From Sinorhizobium meliloti 4H41 (GTDB taxonomy: Bacteria > Pseudomonadota > Alphaproteobacteria > Rhizobiales > Rhizobiaceae), in assembly GCF_000375585.1 (NCBI RefSeq), contig NZ_AQWP01000001.1:696735-760734 (forward strand): DNA of 64,000 nucleotides. The letters are read 5' to 3'. This document shows positions 36,461 to 45,793 of this stretch, one piece after another. The stretch's first letter is position 1, and each line of letters begins with the position of its first letter. Below the pieces are notes generated by a model. It saw only the letters and a program-made list of their open reading frames with translations. It was not told the DNA's origin and did not search any database. A program made the translations under genes and the position numbers.

Positions 36461-37618
36461 TCAAAGCAGCGACAGTTGAACCCCCATCCCGAGGGGCGGC
36501 ACGAAGAGATCGCTGCGCAATTGCCGGCGCGTCAGATTGAGGCCGAGCCGCTTGGCCGCCAGCTCGAATCGACGGCCGATCTGCCAGGCGTAAGGTCCAC
36601 TGCCCTTCATTCGTTTACCGAACTCGGCATCGTAATCCTTGCCGCCGCGCATGGAACGGATGAGCGACATGACGTGCCGGTAGCGGTCCGGATAGTTTCT
36701 GAGAAGCCAATCACGGAACAGGGGGCTCACCTCCAGCGGAAGCCGGAGGAGGACGTAGCTCGCATCCGAGGCGCCGGCCGTCTTCGCCGAATCGAGCACG
36801 CGCTCGATCTCGTGGTCGTTCAGCGCCGGAATGATCGGCGCGACCAGAACGCCAGCGGGAATGCCGGCCTCGGAAATTGCGCGTAGCGCCTCCAGCCGCT
36901 TGGTGGGCGTCGACGCCCGCGGCTCCATGCTGCGCGCCAGTTTCCGGTCGAGCGTGGTCACGGAAATCCCGACCCGGGCAAGCCCCTTTTCCGCCATCGG
37001 TGCCAGCAGGTCGATGTCGCGCGTCACCATGGCCGATTTGGTAACGATCATGACCGGATGATTGGCGTCCTTGAGCACCTCCAGGATCTGGCGCATGATC
37101 CGCCATTCCTTTTCGATCGGCTGATAGGGATCGGTATTTGTGCCGATCGCGATCGGACGGAGCTTATAGTCCGGCTTCGCCAGTTCGCGCTCGAGAAGAC
37201 GTGGCGCGTCCGGCTTGGCGAAGAGCTTGGCTTCGAAATCGAGCCCTGCCGAGAGCCCCATATAGGCGTGCGTAGGGCGCGCGAAGCAGTAGATGCAGCC
37301 GTGCTCGCAGCCACGATAGGGGTTGATCGATCGGTCGAAAGATATATCGGGAGAATCGTTGCGCGTGATCGCGGTCTTCGGCTTTTCTATCTGGACCTCG
37401 GTCTTGAACGGCGGCAGCTCCTCGAGCGTTTGCCACCCGTCATCGAAGACTTCGCGCGTCATCGGCTCGAAGCGTCCGGAGATGTTGAGGGCGGCACCGC
37501 GGCCGCGCCGACGATCGACGTCGATTCTAATGCCGGTTCCGGCGACGAGGGCCTCCGCCACATCCGCGCTGTTGCCGGGCGCATAGACGCCCTGCTTGAG
37601 TTGAGACAGATCGCTCAT
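36461..37618 (-). CDS. PA0069/SplB-like radical SAM protein
   Basis: A 385-residue radical S-adenosylmethionine enzyme. The cluster motif CX3CX2C is in YRGCEHGCIYCFARPTHAYMG (about residues 110-118). TKSAMVTRDIDLL and RVGISVTTLDRKLARSMEPRA are the barrel segments typical of the spore-photoproduct-lyase-like COG1533 group, and IPALNDHEIERVL follows. Members annotated as PA0069 family have no proven substrate; DNA photoproduct repair is only suggested by distant similarity. It is a single gene, divergent from a small glycosyltransferase-like gene. Confidence 0.88.
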   Translation of the reverse strand: MSDLSQLKQGVYAPGNSADVAEALVAGTGIRIDVDRRRGRGAALNISGRFEPMTREVFDDGWQTLEELPPFKTEVQIEKPKTAITRNDSPDISFDRSINPYRGCEHGCIYCFARPTHAYMGLSAGLDFEAKLFAKPDAPRLLERELAKPDYKLRPIAIGTNTDPYQPIEKEWRIMRQILEVLKDANHPVMIVTKSAMVTRDIDLLAPMAEKGLARVGISVTTLDRKLARSMEPRASTPTKRLEALRAISEAGIPAGVLVAPIIPALNDHEIERVLDSAKTAGASDASYVLLRLPLEVSPLFRDWLLRNYPDRYRHVMSLIRSMRGGKDYDAEFGKRMKGSGPYAWQIGRRFELAAKRLGLNLTRRQLRSDLFVPPLGMGVQLSLL

Positions 37619-37795
37619 CGAAATCTCCCGGAACCATGCTCGGTTCGCTTGGTGCTGATTATTTTCCTAGCGCAGAAAAGGGAACAAAGCAAGAACAAAT
37701 ATTCAGCGCAGGTCCGGGGAAGCTCCGTGATCATCCCGCACCCTGCGCGGAACGGCGCTTGTAGCAATCTGCGCTGCGATGCGGTAGGAACGCCT

Positions 37796-38353
37796 ATGCT
37801 GACGGTCATCATGGAAACGAAGGACAACGAAGCGGAGCTCGCGCAGACGCTCTCGGCGCTCGTTGCCGGTGCGGTGGAAGGGCTCGTCAGCGATGTCATA
37901 ATCCTGGACCACGGATCGACCGACGGCTGTCCCAGGATCGCGGATGCTGCTGGCTGCCGCTTCTGCCTCGACTGGGATCTCGGCGATGTCCTTCGTTCGG
38001 CCCGCGGCGAGTGGCTGATGCTGCTGGAGCCTGGTGCCCGCCCCATCGGTCGCTGGGTGGATGAATTGGCCGAATACGTCTCTCTGAACAGGAGCCCGGC
38101 GCAGTTTTCTCCCTCGCGAATGCATAAGCGCCCGCTTCTCAAGCGCCTGGCGCACAGGTCGCCGCCGCTGGAGTCCGGATTTCTGATGCCGAAGGGTGAT
38201 GCGGTCGCGGCTGCGCGCGGCAAGATGCCGCTCAGCCGCCTTACGAGCGGACGAGCTGCCCGCAAACTTGCGACCGAGCTCGTCCCAGCCTGGGTCGCAA
38301 TGGAGAACCGGGCGACCGGTGAACGGCATCGGACGCCTGATTCCAAGATGTGA
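37796..38353 (+). CDS. Short glycosyltransferase family 2-like protein
   Basis: A 185-residue protein. The N-terminus MLTVIMETKDNEAELAQTLSAL and the motif VIILDHGSTDGCPRIADAAG follow the GT-A nucleotide-binding pattern, and GEWLMLLEPGARP occupies the place of the metal-binding region, but the usual DxD is not obvious. Full family members are longer, so this may be a minimal or non-catalytic variant. A GGTAGGAA sequence precedes the ATG. Substrate unknown. Confidence 0.65.
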   Translation: MLTVIMETKDNEAELAQTLSALVAGAVEGLVSDVIILDHGSTDGCPRIADAAGCRFCLDWDLGDVLRSARGEWLMLLEPGARPIGRWVDELAEYVSLNRSPAQFSPSRMHKRPLLKRLAHRSPPLESGFLMPKGDAVAAARGKMPLSRLTSGRAARKLATELVPAWVAMENRATGERHRTPDSKM

Positions 38354-38419
38354 GCTTGCGATAGGTTGTCCATTCGGGCCCGACCGAGGTGTCGGGGGAC
38401 CCAAATGGCATCGTTGTTG

Positions 38420-39499
38420 TCAGAGCGAGCGGACTGCAAGCGAGTTCAATTGCCAGGCCGAGTCGATCGAAATGTCGATGCTGACGTCATTGAGGAGTGC
38501 CCAGATGCGATCGGCCACGCCGACATAGATCCAGAGCTCGCGGCCAGCGGGGAAGGCCATCTCGGTGAAGAGGTTGATGATTCTTCGTTCCCCAGGAACG
38601 GCCTGGATTGAGGTGCCGGGGAAGCTCTCGCCATCGCCGCTGCAGTCGAGGCCCGAGGCGAACCACTGGTCGCTCACCTCGTTCGCCGGTTCGACATCCT
38701 CCCAGTTCCAGAACACAGCCAACACGAGGCGGCCGCGCGTCGTCGCGTGAAAGTCGGACCACCCGAACTCGTCGTAGGTCGAGATGTGATGGCGGCAGAT
38801 GAGGGCCGACAGGTCGGCCTTGACTTGCAGTATCCCGGTGCGAAGCGTCTTGAACGGCACGAGATAGCCGTTCTCCCGATAGGCACAGAGAAGATCCACG
38901 TCGGAGGCATCGCTGTTGCGGGCGATCAGTTTCGATCCAAACCGGCCGGCACAGTCCAGATAGGAACTGTTCTCCACGATTGCCCCGTCGCCGGTTGCCT
39001 GATTCTGATCGAGTCTGTCCCAGCAGCCTCCAAAGGGCGGGAGAAACAGCTTTTCCTTGTCCGGGTCGGGCGCGACATACACGATCGGTGGCTGTTTGAA
39101 GATGTCGGTCACGCTGCCGACCACCGTTTCGTGGCGGTGGAAGGCTTCAGGGCTCTTCACCAACGCGCCGACTTCGCCATAGGCGCGCTTCTGAAGCCGT
39201 TTGAGCGCGTTCAGATCAAGGTCGGCATTCCTGGCCTCCACGAACGACCTGTATCGAAGACCGGGGCCGCGCGGATCGTCCCGCAAGCCCGACCTTGCAA
39301 CATTCTTGATCCTGTCGCGCAGTTCAGGTGCAATGATATGCCGTCGCTGCTCCGCGAAGGACTGGCGCAATGCGTCCAGCTTGTCCACCGTTGCCTGCCA
39401 TTCTTCTTTGCGCCGACTTTCGTAGAGCGCCCGCAGCCCCAGCGGAATCTCGGCCGCAGGCCAATCCGTTTTCGAATATGTATGCTCTGCCGTTCCCAT
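38420..39499 (-). CDS. Hypothetical protein, 359 residues, unrecognised
   Basis: A 359-residue soluble protein without signal peptide or membrane helices. The N-terminal third is helical and charged (YESRRKEEWQATVDKLDALRQ). The middle contains FGGCWDRLDQNQATGDG and SYLDCAGRFGSKLIARNSDASD. The C-terminal half is rich in aromatic residues and beta strands (GRLVLAVFWNWEDVEP, AGRELWIYVGVADRIWALL). No family was recognised. The frame looks real: it is long, not antisense to another gene, and bounded by spacers. It is flanked by gene-free DNA upstream and by the small glycosyltransferase gene downstream, so it may be accessory DNA. The first ATG is given. Confidence 0.65.
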   Translation of the reverse strand: MGTAEHTYSKTDWPAAEIPLGLRALYESRRKEEWQATVDKLDALRQSFAEQRRHIIAPELRDRIKNVARSGLRDDPRGPGLRYRSFVEARNADLDLNALKRLQKRAYGEVGALVKSPEAFHRHETVVGSVTDIFKQPPIVYVAPDPDKEKLFLPPFGGCWDRLDQNQATGDGAIVENSSYLDCAGRFGSKLIARNSDASDVDLLCAYRENGYLVPFKTLRTGILQVKADLSALICRHHISTYDEFGWSDFHATTRGRLVLAVFWNWEDVEPANEVSDQWFASGLDCSGDGESFPGTSIQAVPGERRIINLFTEMAFPAGRELWIYVGVADRIWALLNDVSIDISIDSAWQLNSLAVRSL

Positions 39500-39956
39500 G
39501 ACCTCCTCCTTACCCTCGCGGGGTCGCGGCGCGGAGCCTCGAGCGGCGCGCCTGCGTCGTTAATGAAAACCGGGAAAAGGGGCTCCGAGTCGGTAAACAG
39601 GAATGGGCTTTCTCCGGCGATGAGAAGCCATCATATGCCGGTGGTAGCCCCGAGCTGAGCCTCTTCTCCGAAGCAAGAATGGGGCGTACCTTGCGGTACC
39701 CCCCAAAGTGGCTCTCAAATGACCTTGTTTATGCAAATATTCGTCTGTGAAAATGTCTTGCCATGCAGGCCCACCGTTGCGAACGGGCAGCACGTCGTAG
39801 CATTCTCTCTTTTCCCGATATTGCCCCGGAAAAGAGGCCGGACATTCGCTCGAAGCAATTAAACGGTGCTTGCCTTGCCCGCTCCGAGCCAAGCCGACGG
39901 AGGCAAATTAACGGGATTCTGGGCGCTGGGCTGTTCCAAACGGAACATGAATTTCG
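39500..39956. other. Gene-free region upstream of the 359-residue protein gene
   Basis: No gene was recognised. The region is less GC-rich than its surroundings. An imperfect hairpin GGGGCGTACC-TTGC-GGTACCCCCC lies near 39678-39702. It may include the promoter of the minus-strand gene at 39499. Confidence 0.35.
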
Positions 39957-40499
39957 TCAGCCGCGCTTCAGGTGCTCGTCGAGTCTCGGCATGATCTCGA
40001 CGAAATTGCACGGCATGTGCCGGTAATCGAGTTGCTGCTTCAGGATTTCGTCCCAGGCATCCTTGCAGGCACCGGGGGATCCGGGCAGGACGAAGATGAA
40101 CGTCGCGTTGGCGACCCCGCCCGTGGCTCGCGACTGGATCGTCGACGTGCCGATCTTCTCGTAGGAGATCCGGTGGAACACCTCCGAAAAGCCATCCATG
40201 CGCTTCTCGAAGAGCGGCTCCAGCGCTTCCGGCGTCACGTCGCGGCCCGTGAAGCCGGTGCCCCCGGTGGTGATGACGACGTCGATCGCGGCATCGAGCG
40301 TCCAGGCCTTTACCTGTCCGTAGATCTTCTCGCGCTCGTCGGGAACGATTGTCCGCGCCTCGAGCCGGTGGCCGGCCTCCCGTATTCTCGCTTCGAGCAC
40401 ATCGCCGGACTTGTCGTCCGCGCGTGTGCGCGTGTCCGAGACCGTGAGCACGGCGATGCCGATGGGAATGAAGGGACGTCTTTCATCGAGGCCGGGCAT
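39957..40499 (-). CDS. moaB: Molybdenum cofactor biosynthesis protein B
   Basis: A 180-residue MogA/MoaB-fold protein that binds molybdopterin and helps adenylylate it before metal insertion. Motifs: IGIAVLTVSDTRTRADDKSGD near the N-terminus, VVITTGGTGFTGRDVTPEAL and the LPGSPGACKDAWDEIL segment. It follows ispE with a 6-base gap, so TPR gene, ispE and moaB probably form one transcript although their pathways are unrelated. Confidence 0.93.
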   Translation of the reverse strand: MPGLDERRPFIPIGIAVLTVSDTRTRADDKSGDVLEARIREAGHRLEARTIVPDEREKIYGQVKAWTLDAAIDVVITTGGTGFTGRDVTPEALEPLFEKRMDGFSEVFHRISYEKIGTSTIQSRATGGVANATFIFVLPGSPGACKDAWDEILKQQLDYRHMPCNFVEIMPRLDEHLKRG

Positions 40500-40505
40500 C
40501 TGGCG

Positions 40506-41411
40506 TTATCCTGATTTTCCCGCGGTTCGCGTCGCCTGAACGTACCATCGCGGGTGGTCGGCGGAAATGGTCTCAGCGGCACGCTCGGCGCTTTTCGTCC
40601 CCGTGAACAGTCCGAAGCAGGTGGCGCCTGAGCCGGACATCCGCACGAGCGCGGCGCCTGCATCGTGCAGTGCCTTCGAGACGGTTTCGATCATCGGCTC
40701 GTGCGCACGTGCCGGCGGCTCCAGATCGTTCCGCATGGCCGCCATGGCCGTCAGCCATTCGGCAGTCGAGGGGGCATCTTCAGGCAAGACCAGCGCAGGA
40801 TTGGTCTTCCTGACGAGCGATCGGAAGATAACCGGCGTGGAGACCGCGACGAGGGGGTTGACGAGGACGACGTCGAAGGGCGGCAGCTCGGGAAAAGGCG
40901 TGATCTCTTCGCCGATGCCTCTCGCGACGAGGGGGCCTCGGTCGAGACACATCGGAACGTCCGCGCCGAGCTGCAGCGCAAGGCTGTCGAGCCTTGCCGC
41001 TTCGACGGTCGCGCCCCAGAGCGACAGCAGCCCGCGCAGAGTCGCGGCGGCATCGGCCGAGCCGCCGCCGATCCCCGATGCTATCGGCAGGTTCTTCTCG
41101 AGATGCAGATGAACCGGGCCGGCCATTCCACCCTGCGCCGAAAGCTCGCGCCGCAACAGGTCCCGGGCGCGGAGCACGAGATTACCACCATTGCCCTCGG
41201 CTGAGAGGTCGGTGGCGAAGCGGCCCGACACCGTGAAACGGTCCCTTTCCGCCGCGGTCAGCCCGACCCGATCGCCACATTCGGCGAAGGTCACGAGGCT
41301 TTCCAGCAGATGGTGGCCGTCGGCGCGCTGCCCGACGACGTGCAGCGCGAGATTGATCTTGGCGGGCGCCGCAAAGGTCAGTGCGAAGCCCGGAATGCCG
41401 TCTGCCTGCAT
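40506..41411 (-). CDS. ispE: 4-diphosphocytidyl-2-C-methyl-D-erythritol kinase
   Basis: A 301-residue GHMP kinase of the MEP isoprenoid pathway, phosphorylating the 2-hydroxyl of CDP-methylerythritol. Visible motifs: APAKINLALHVVGQRADGHHLLESLV with the substrate-binding Lys and His, the ATP-binding loop LPIASGIGGGSADAAATL, and MSGSGATCFGLF near the end. The start is ATG 41411 (MQADGIPG). It lies 7 bases after the TPR gene and may be coupled to it. A polyprenyl diphosphate synthase of the same general pathway lies 2 kb upstream. Confidence 0.95.
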   Translation of the reverse strand: MQADGIPGFALTFAAPAKINLALHVVGQRADGHHLLESLVTFAECGDRVGLTAAERDRFTVSGRFATDLSAEGNGGNLVLRARDLLRRELSAQGGMAGPVHLHLEKNLPIASGIGGGSADAAATLRGLLSLWGATVEAARLDSLALQLGADVPMCLDRGPLVARGIGEEITPFPELPPFDVVLVNPLVAVSTPVIFRSLVRKTNPALVLPEDAPSTAEWLTAMAAMRNDLEPPARAHEPMIETVSKALHDAGAALVRMSGSGATCFGLFTGTKSAERAAETISADHPRWYVQATRTAGKSG

Positions 41412-41418
41412 GTTACGG

Positions 41419-43242
41419 TCAGGACTTCTTGTCCGGCGCTGCCTCGGTCTTTTTCGGCAGTATTTCCTTGGCATCCGCCGCGGCCGGGACCGGTTCCTTA
41501 AGCGGCGGCAGACCGTTTTCGATCTTCGCCTTGATCTTCGGAATTTCCGCTTCCTCGGGCTTCAGTTCCAGCGCCTGATTCCACTGGAACACGGCTTCGA
41601 GCTTGCGGCCGACGCGCCAGTAGGCATCGCCGAGGTGGTCGTTGATCGTCGCGTCGCCGGCCATCAGTTCGGCAGCGCGCTCGAGCTCGGTCACCGCCTC
41701 GTCGAACCGGTTCATGCGGAAATAGGCCCAGCCGAGCGAGTCGACGATATAGCCGTCGTCGGGCTTGAGCTCGACCGCCTTGCGGATCATCTCAAGCCCG
41801 TCCTCGAGGTTGATGTTCATGTCGACCCAGGAATAGCCGAGATAGTTCAGAACCTGCGGCTGATTCGGGTTGAGCTCCAGTGCCTTGCGAAAGTTCGGCT
41901 CGGCCTTTTCCCAGAGCTTCTGGCGTTCGTAGGCAATGCCGCGCTGGAAGAAGACGGTCCAGTCGCTCCGCTTCGGCACGGGGCCGATCGCGGCGACCGC
42001 ACGGTCGTAGAGCTCGCCCATCTCCTTGTAGTCCTTGGCGTCGGAAAGCACGCTGCCATAGGCGAGATAGTTGCGGATGTTCTTGGGATCGACGTCGATC
42101 AGCCCTTTGAGATGCTTTTTCGCCTCGTCTACCTTGCCGATGCCGGCGAGGCTGAGACCAAGCTGAAGTTCGGAGAGGCGGCGCATCGGCGAGCTCTCCG
42201 GCACGCTCTTGTAAAGCGCTATCGCCTCTTCCGGCTTTTTGAGGTTTTCGGCGATCCCGCCGAGCATCACGAGAATATCGGCGCTGTCCGGGTCGAGCCG
42301 ACGCGCCGTCTGAAGGTAGAGCGAAACGATGTCTTCCGCGCCCTCGCGGTTGAGCGCGCCGCCGATCGAAAAGAGAACGGCGGCCGCACCCTGCACGGCG
42401 TTGCGTACCTGCTGCTCCTGCGGCTTCCCTTCCTCGACACTCTTCCTCAGCGCCTCGAGCGGAGTGTAGTTGTTGACGAGGCTTTCGCCGACGGCGATCG
42501 TATCCAACGCCTTCTGCTTGTTGCCTTCGCGCGCTTCGAATCGCGCCAGCGCCTCGACGGCCCGCATGAAAGTGTCCGGCGCAGCGCCGCCGCCTTCTCG
42601 GTCAAGAATGGCGTCGTTGAGCCGGGCGCGCGCCGTCGTCTTGTCGCCGGCCGCAAGCGCAATCGCCCCGGCATGATAGTTCCTGAAGATCCGGAACCAT
42701 TCCGGGCCATCCAAATTCTTGATCTGCGCCAGCGCTTCCTTCGGTCGCCCCTGGCCGAACTTGGCCCAGGCGGAAAGCAGCGAGCTCATCAGCCGGTCGA
42801 GATCGTTCGGACCGTCGTAGTTCAAGAGCTTTTGCGCGTTGCGGTATTCTCGCTTGCGGATGGCTTCGATCGCGCGGACCACCGTGGTGATCCTTTCGAC
42901 GGCGGGATCCGATTTCAGCTCTTCGGCGATCTTGGCGCCTTCATCGAACTTGCCGCTCATCAGCAGCGTGATCATCAGCCGCTGCTTGACATCCTTATTG
43001 CCGGGCTCGAACCTGAGTGCGGTGCGATAGAGTTCGGTTGCCGCCGCAAAGTCGCGATCGACGTCTGCCGTGCGCGCCGCAAGGAATGCGCCGGCAAAGG
43101 TGTTGACGCTCCTGATGTCGAAAGGCTCGGCGTCTTCGACCGGCGCCTTCTCCTCGGCAAAGGCCTGCTGGTTGCCGGTCACCGTTGCAAGAACCAGCAT
43201 TGCCGCGCCGCTGAGAAGGCGAAGGAATGTATTCTGCCGCAT
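41419..43242 (-). CDS. Exported tetratricopeptide-repeat protein
   Basis: A 607-residue protein with an N-terminal signal peptide (MRQNTFLRLLSGAAMLVLAT..., cleaved near AFA) followed by many TPR motifs through most of the sequence. Clear examples near the C-terminus are YLGYSWVDMNINLEDGLEMI, DSLGWAYFRMNRFDEAVTEL and DHLGDAYWRVGRKLEAVFQW. Such proteins act as periplasmic scaffolds; no specific partner can be named. The start is ATG 43242; the longer frame upstream runs through the hairpin repeat. First gene of a probable operon with ispE and moaB. Confidence 0.85.
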   Translation of the reverse strand: MRQNTFLRLLSGAAMLVLATVTGNQQAFAEEKAPVEDAEPFDIRSVNTFAGAFLAARTADVDRDFAAATELYRTALRFEPGNKDVKQRLMITLLMSGKFDEGAKIAEELKSDPAVERITTVVRAIEAIRKREYRNAQKLLNYDGPNDLDRLMSSLLSAWAKFGQGRPKEALAQIKNLDGPEWFRIFRNYHAGAIALAAGDKTTARARLNDAILDREGGGAAPDTFMRAVEALARFEAREGNKQKALDTIAVGESLVNNYTPLEALRKSVEEGKPQEQQVRNAVQGAAAVLFSIGGALNREGAEDIVSLYLQTARRLDPDSADILVMLGGIAENLKKPEEAIALYKSVPESSPMRRLSELQLGLSLAGIGKVDEAKKHLKGLIDVDPKNIRNYLAYGSVLSDAKDYKEMGELYDRAVAAIGPVPKRSDWTVFFQRGIAYERQKLWEKAEPNFRKALELNPNQPQVLNYLGYSWVDMNINLEDGLEMIRKAVELKPDDGYIVDSLGWAYFRMNRFDEAVTELERAAELMAGDATINDHLGDAYWRVGRKLEAVFQWNQALELKPEEAEIPKIKAKIENGLPPLKEPVPAAADAKEILPKKTEAAPDKKS

Positions 43243-43424
43243 ATCAAACCTTTCATTGCCGGTGGTACGATTCGAGACGCCACCGCTGGTTGGCCCGGAG
43301 CCGATTGGAAATCGGGCGCAAGTCTTCAAGAATAGAATGGCTTTTTTGGCGCAGCGCGGCAAGAAAATCCTCCGGAGAGGTCTTCGTCCGCCGCTGCTGC
43401 GGCGCCGGGTCCCGTGCCGGAAGC

Positions 43425-43498
43425 GTAAGCCTCGCGGCAACACTTTGAATTGCTGCATGTTTCTGCCCTTGGATCGGCCGCGATGCAAGGAAACATGA
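43425..43498 (+). repeat. Hairpin repeat unit, copy H2
   Basis: TTTGAATTGCTGCATG is followed by a hairpin with arms CCTTG-G-ATCG (43467-43476) and CGAT-G-CAAGG (43481-43490), one G/G mismatch, then GAAACATG. It lies between the ispB 3' end and the TPR gene. Confidence 0.55.
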
Positions 43499-43504
43499 AG
43501 TGGC

Positions 43505-44521
43505 TCAGCTTACCCGATCGATGCAGAAATCGATCACCTCGACGAGCGCCGATTTCCATGGGGAAGCCGGTAGCGGCGCGAGCGCGTCGCGGGCGATCGT
43601 ACCGTAGTGTTTGGCACGGGCGATCGTATCCGTAAGGCCGCCGTAGCGACGGATGAGACCCAGCGCCTTTTCGAGATTTGCCGCGTCGCTTGCGCCGCCC
43701 TCGATCGCCTCGCGCCAGAAGGCCCGGTCTTGCGGCGTGCCGCGGCGATAGGAGAGAATGACCGGCAGCGTGATCTTGCCTTCGCGAAAATCGTCTCCGA
43801 CATTCTTGCCGAGATCGCTCGACGTTCCGCCATAATCGAGAACGTCGTCGACCAGCTGGAAGGCGAGGCCGAGATTGGTGCCGTAGGACTTCAGCGCGTT
43901 GCGGTCGGCTTTGCTTCCGCCTGCGACGATCGGCCCGACCTCGGAGGCGGCGGCGAAGAGGGCCGCGGTCTTGGCGCGGATAACCTGCAGATAGTCGTCC
44001 TCGGTCGTCTCCATGTTCTTGGCGACCGAAAGCTGCAGGACCTCGCCCTCCGCGATTACCGATGCGGCGGTCGAAAGGACGTCGAGCGCATCGATCGAAC
44101 CGACGTCGACCATCATCCGGAAAGCCTGCCCGAGCAGGAAATCGCCCACGAGCACGCTTGCCTGGTTGCCCCAGATCGTCCGCGCCGTCGATTTGCCGCG
44201 CCTCAGATCGCTCTCGTCGACCACGTCGTCGTGCAAAAGGGTCGCCGTGTGCATGAACTCGACGCTGGTCGCGAGCTTGATGTGACCATCGCCCTCGTAG
44301 CCGAACATCGAAGCGGCTGCGAGCGTCAGCATCGGCCGGAGCCGTTTGCCGCCCGAGGAAATCAGGTGGTTGGCGACTTCCGGGATCATCTGGACGTCGG
44401 AACCCGCCTTGGAAAGAATGAGCTGGTTGACCCGCTCCATGTCGGACAGCGTCAGGTCGACAAGCGGCTTCACAGATGCCTGTTTGTTTTTATTGTCTTC
44501 CAGCGGTATCACTACGCCCAA
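43505..44521 (-). CDS. ispB: Polyprenyl (octaprenyl/decaprenyl) diphosphate synthase
   Basis: A 338-residue trans-prenyltransferase that makes the side chain of ubiquinone. The first Asp-rich motif is LLHDDVVDESDLRRGKST, the second is FQLVDDVLDYGG; the chain-length region ahead of the first motif has small residues, fitting a long-chain product. Other landmarks are GGKRLRPMLTLA near residue 75 and EGKITLPVILSYRRG. Rhizobia use Q-10, so decaprenyl is likely, but sequence does not fix the length. It is divergent from the DUF2007 gene. ubiA, which uses this product, starts at the right end of the window. Confidence 0.93.
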   Translation of the reverse strand: MGVVIPLEDNKNKQASVKPLVDLTLSDMERVNQLILSKAGSDVQMIPEVANHLISSGGKRLRPMLTLAAASMFGYEGDGHIKLATSVEFMHTATLLHDDVVDESDLRRGKSTARTIWGNQASVLVGDFLLGQAFRMMVDVGSIDALDVLSTAASVIAEGEVLQLSVAKNMETTEDDYLQVIRAKTAALFAAASEVGPIVAGGSKADRNALKSYGTNLGLAFQLVDDVLDYGGTSSDLGKNVGDDFREGKITLPVILSYRRGTPQDRAFWREAIEGGASDAANLEKALGLIRRYGGLTDTIARAKHYGTIARDALAPLPASPWKSALVEVIDFCIDRVS

Positions 44522-44628
44522 CGCCCGGACTCCTGTTTCGTTGCGGGTTCGACAATAGAAAGAGGGGCTTCGGGCGGCAAGAGGCGAATTGTCCCGCCCG
44601 CAGCTTTAAGACAGGAAAATAGAGCCGG

Positions 44629-44850
44629 ATGAAAGAGCTGATCCGCACCAATGATGCCGTCCTTCTTTCCTTTGCGGAAAGCCTGATGAAGGATGCCGGG
44701 ATCGGATGCTTCATCGCCGATCAGGACATGAGCATACTCGAAGGATCGCTCGGCCTACTGCCGCGGCGCTTCCTGGTCGCCGAGGACGATGCCAACCGGG
44801 CGCGGCGCATTCTGATCGATGCGGGCCTCGAATTGGAATTGCGGCAATGA
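44629..44850 (+). CDS. DUF2007 family small protein
   Basis: A 73-residue soluble protein (MKELIRTNDAVLLSFAESL...). The FAESLMKDAGIGCFIADQDMS and RRFLVAEDDANRARRILIDAG segments match DUF2007, a small beta-alpha-beta fold of unknown function sometimes described as signal-transducing. It is separated by 34 bases from the methyltransferase gene, with which it is probably co-transcribed. Confidence 0.82.
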   Translation: MKELIRTNDAVLLSFAESLMKDAGIGCFIADQDMSILEGSLGLLPRRFLVAEDDANRARRILIDAGLELELRQ

Positions 44851-44884
44851 TCGGCTGTGGCCCTTCCGCGAGGCGGAAAGCGGC

Positions 44885-45655
44885 ATGACGGGAATTCCGG
44901 AGACGGTGGATGCTTTCCACCGCGGCAGGTTCCACCTGATCCAGCCTCTGGGTCAGGGGCACCGTTCGGGAATGGATGCGATGCTGGTCGCATCCCTCGT
45001 TTCCTGCCGCAGGGCGTGCCGCGTCGCCGATCTCGGCGCCGGCGCCGGTGCGGCCGGCATGGCCGTCGCGTCGCGGATCGAGGAGGCCGAAGTGCTGCTG
45101 GTCGAGCGTTCGCCGGTCATGGCGGATTTTGCGCGCCGCAGCCTCGCATTGCCTGAGAACGCGCACCTTGCCGGCCGTGTCTCGGTGCTCGAGGCCGATG
45201 TCGCGCTGAGCGGCAAGGCGCGCGCGGGCGCGGGTCTTCCGGACGACACATTCGACCACGTGATCATGAACCCACCCTTCAACGACGCCGCGGATCGCAG
45301 GACGCCCGACCGGCTGAAGGCGGAGGCCCATGCGATGAGCGGCGACGTGTTCGAAGCGTGGATCAAAACGGCCGGAGCAATCATGAAGCCGGGCGGGCAG
45401 CTTTCCCTGATCGCCCGGCCCGAATCGATCGCCGGGATCATCGAGGCCTGCGGCCGCCGCTTCGGCGGCATAGAGATCACCCCGCTTCTGCCGCGGGCAG
45501 GCGAAAATGCCGTGCGCATCCTCGTATCCGCGATCAAGCAGAGCCGCAAGCGGCTGGCGCTGCGCGCGCCGCTCGTGATGCACGGGGAGGGACACCGCTT
45601 CTCGCCCGAAGTCGACGATCTCAACAATGGTCGCGCGGCCTATCATCGCCGATGA
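44885..45655 (+). CDS. TrmN6-like methyltransferase
   Basis: A 256-residue class I SAM-dependent methyltransferase. SAM motif I is VADLGAGAGAAGMAVASR; the acceptor motif NPPF (in DHVIMNPPFNDAADRRTP) indicates methylation of an exocyclic amine of a base. The N-terminal GRFHLIQPLGQGHRSGMDAMLVAS is typical of COG4123, whose E. coli member methylates A37 of tRNA-Val. A tRNA substrate is likely but not proven. The start is ATG 44885. Confidence 0.88.
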   Translation: MTGIPETVDAFHRGRFHLIQPLGQGHRSGMDAMLVASLVSCRRACRVADLGAGAGAAGMAVASRIEEAEVLLVERSPVMADFARRSLALPENAHLAGRVSVLEADVALSGKARAGAGLPDDTFDHVIMNPPFNDAADRRTPDRLKAEAHAMSGDVFEAWIKTAGAIMKPGGQLSLIARPESIAGIIEACGRRFGGIEITPLLPRAGENAVRILVSAIKQSRKRLALRAPLVMHGEGHRFSPEVDDLNNGRAAYHRR

Positions 45656-45713
45656 TTAACCGTAAGCAGGGCATTGCGTTTGCGACGCCAATGCATACAT
45701 GCACGACGACGAT

Positions 45714-45769
45714 TTGGATTGTTGCATGTCTTTGTTCTTAAATCGGCTAGGATTTAAGAGGATATGCAG
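45714..45769 (+). repeat. Hairpin repeat unit, copy H3
   Basis: TTTGGATTGTTGCATG is followed by arms CTTAAATC (45737-45744) and GATTTAAG (45751-45758), perfectly paired although six of the eight stem pairs differ from copy H1. It ends with ATATGCAG, 25 bases before the sppA start. Confidence 0.6.
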
Positions 45770-45793
45770 AGATTGCAGCGGGCAGGAGTTGAA

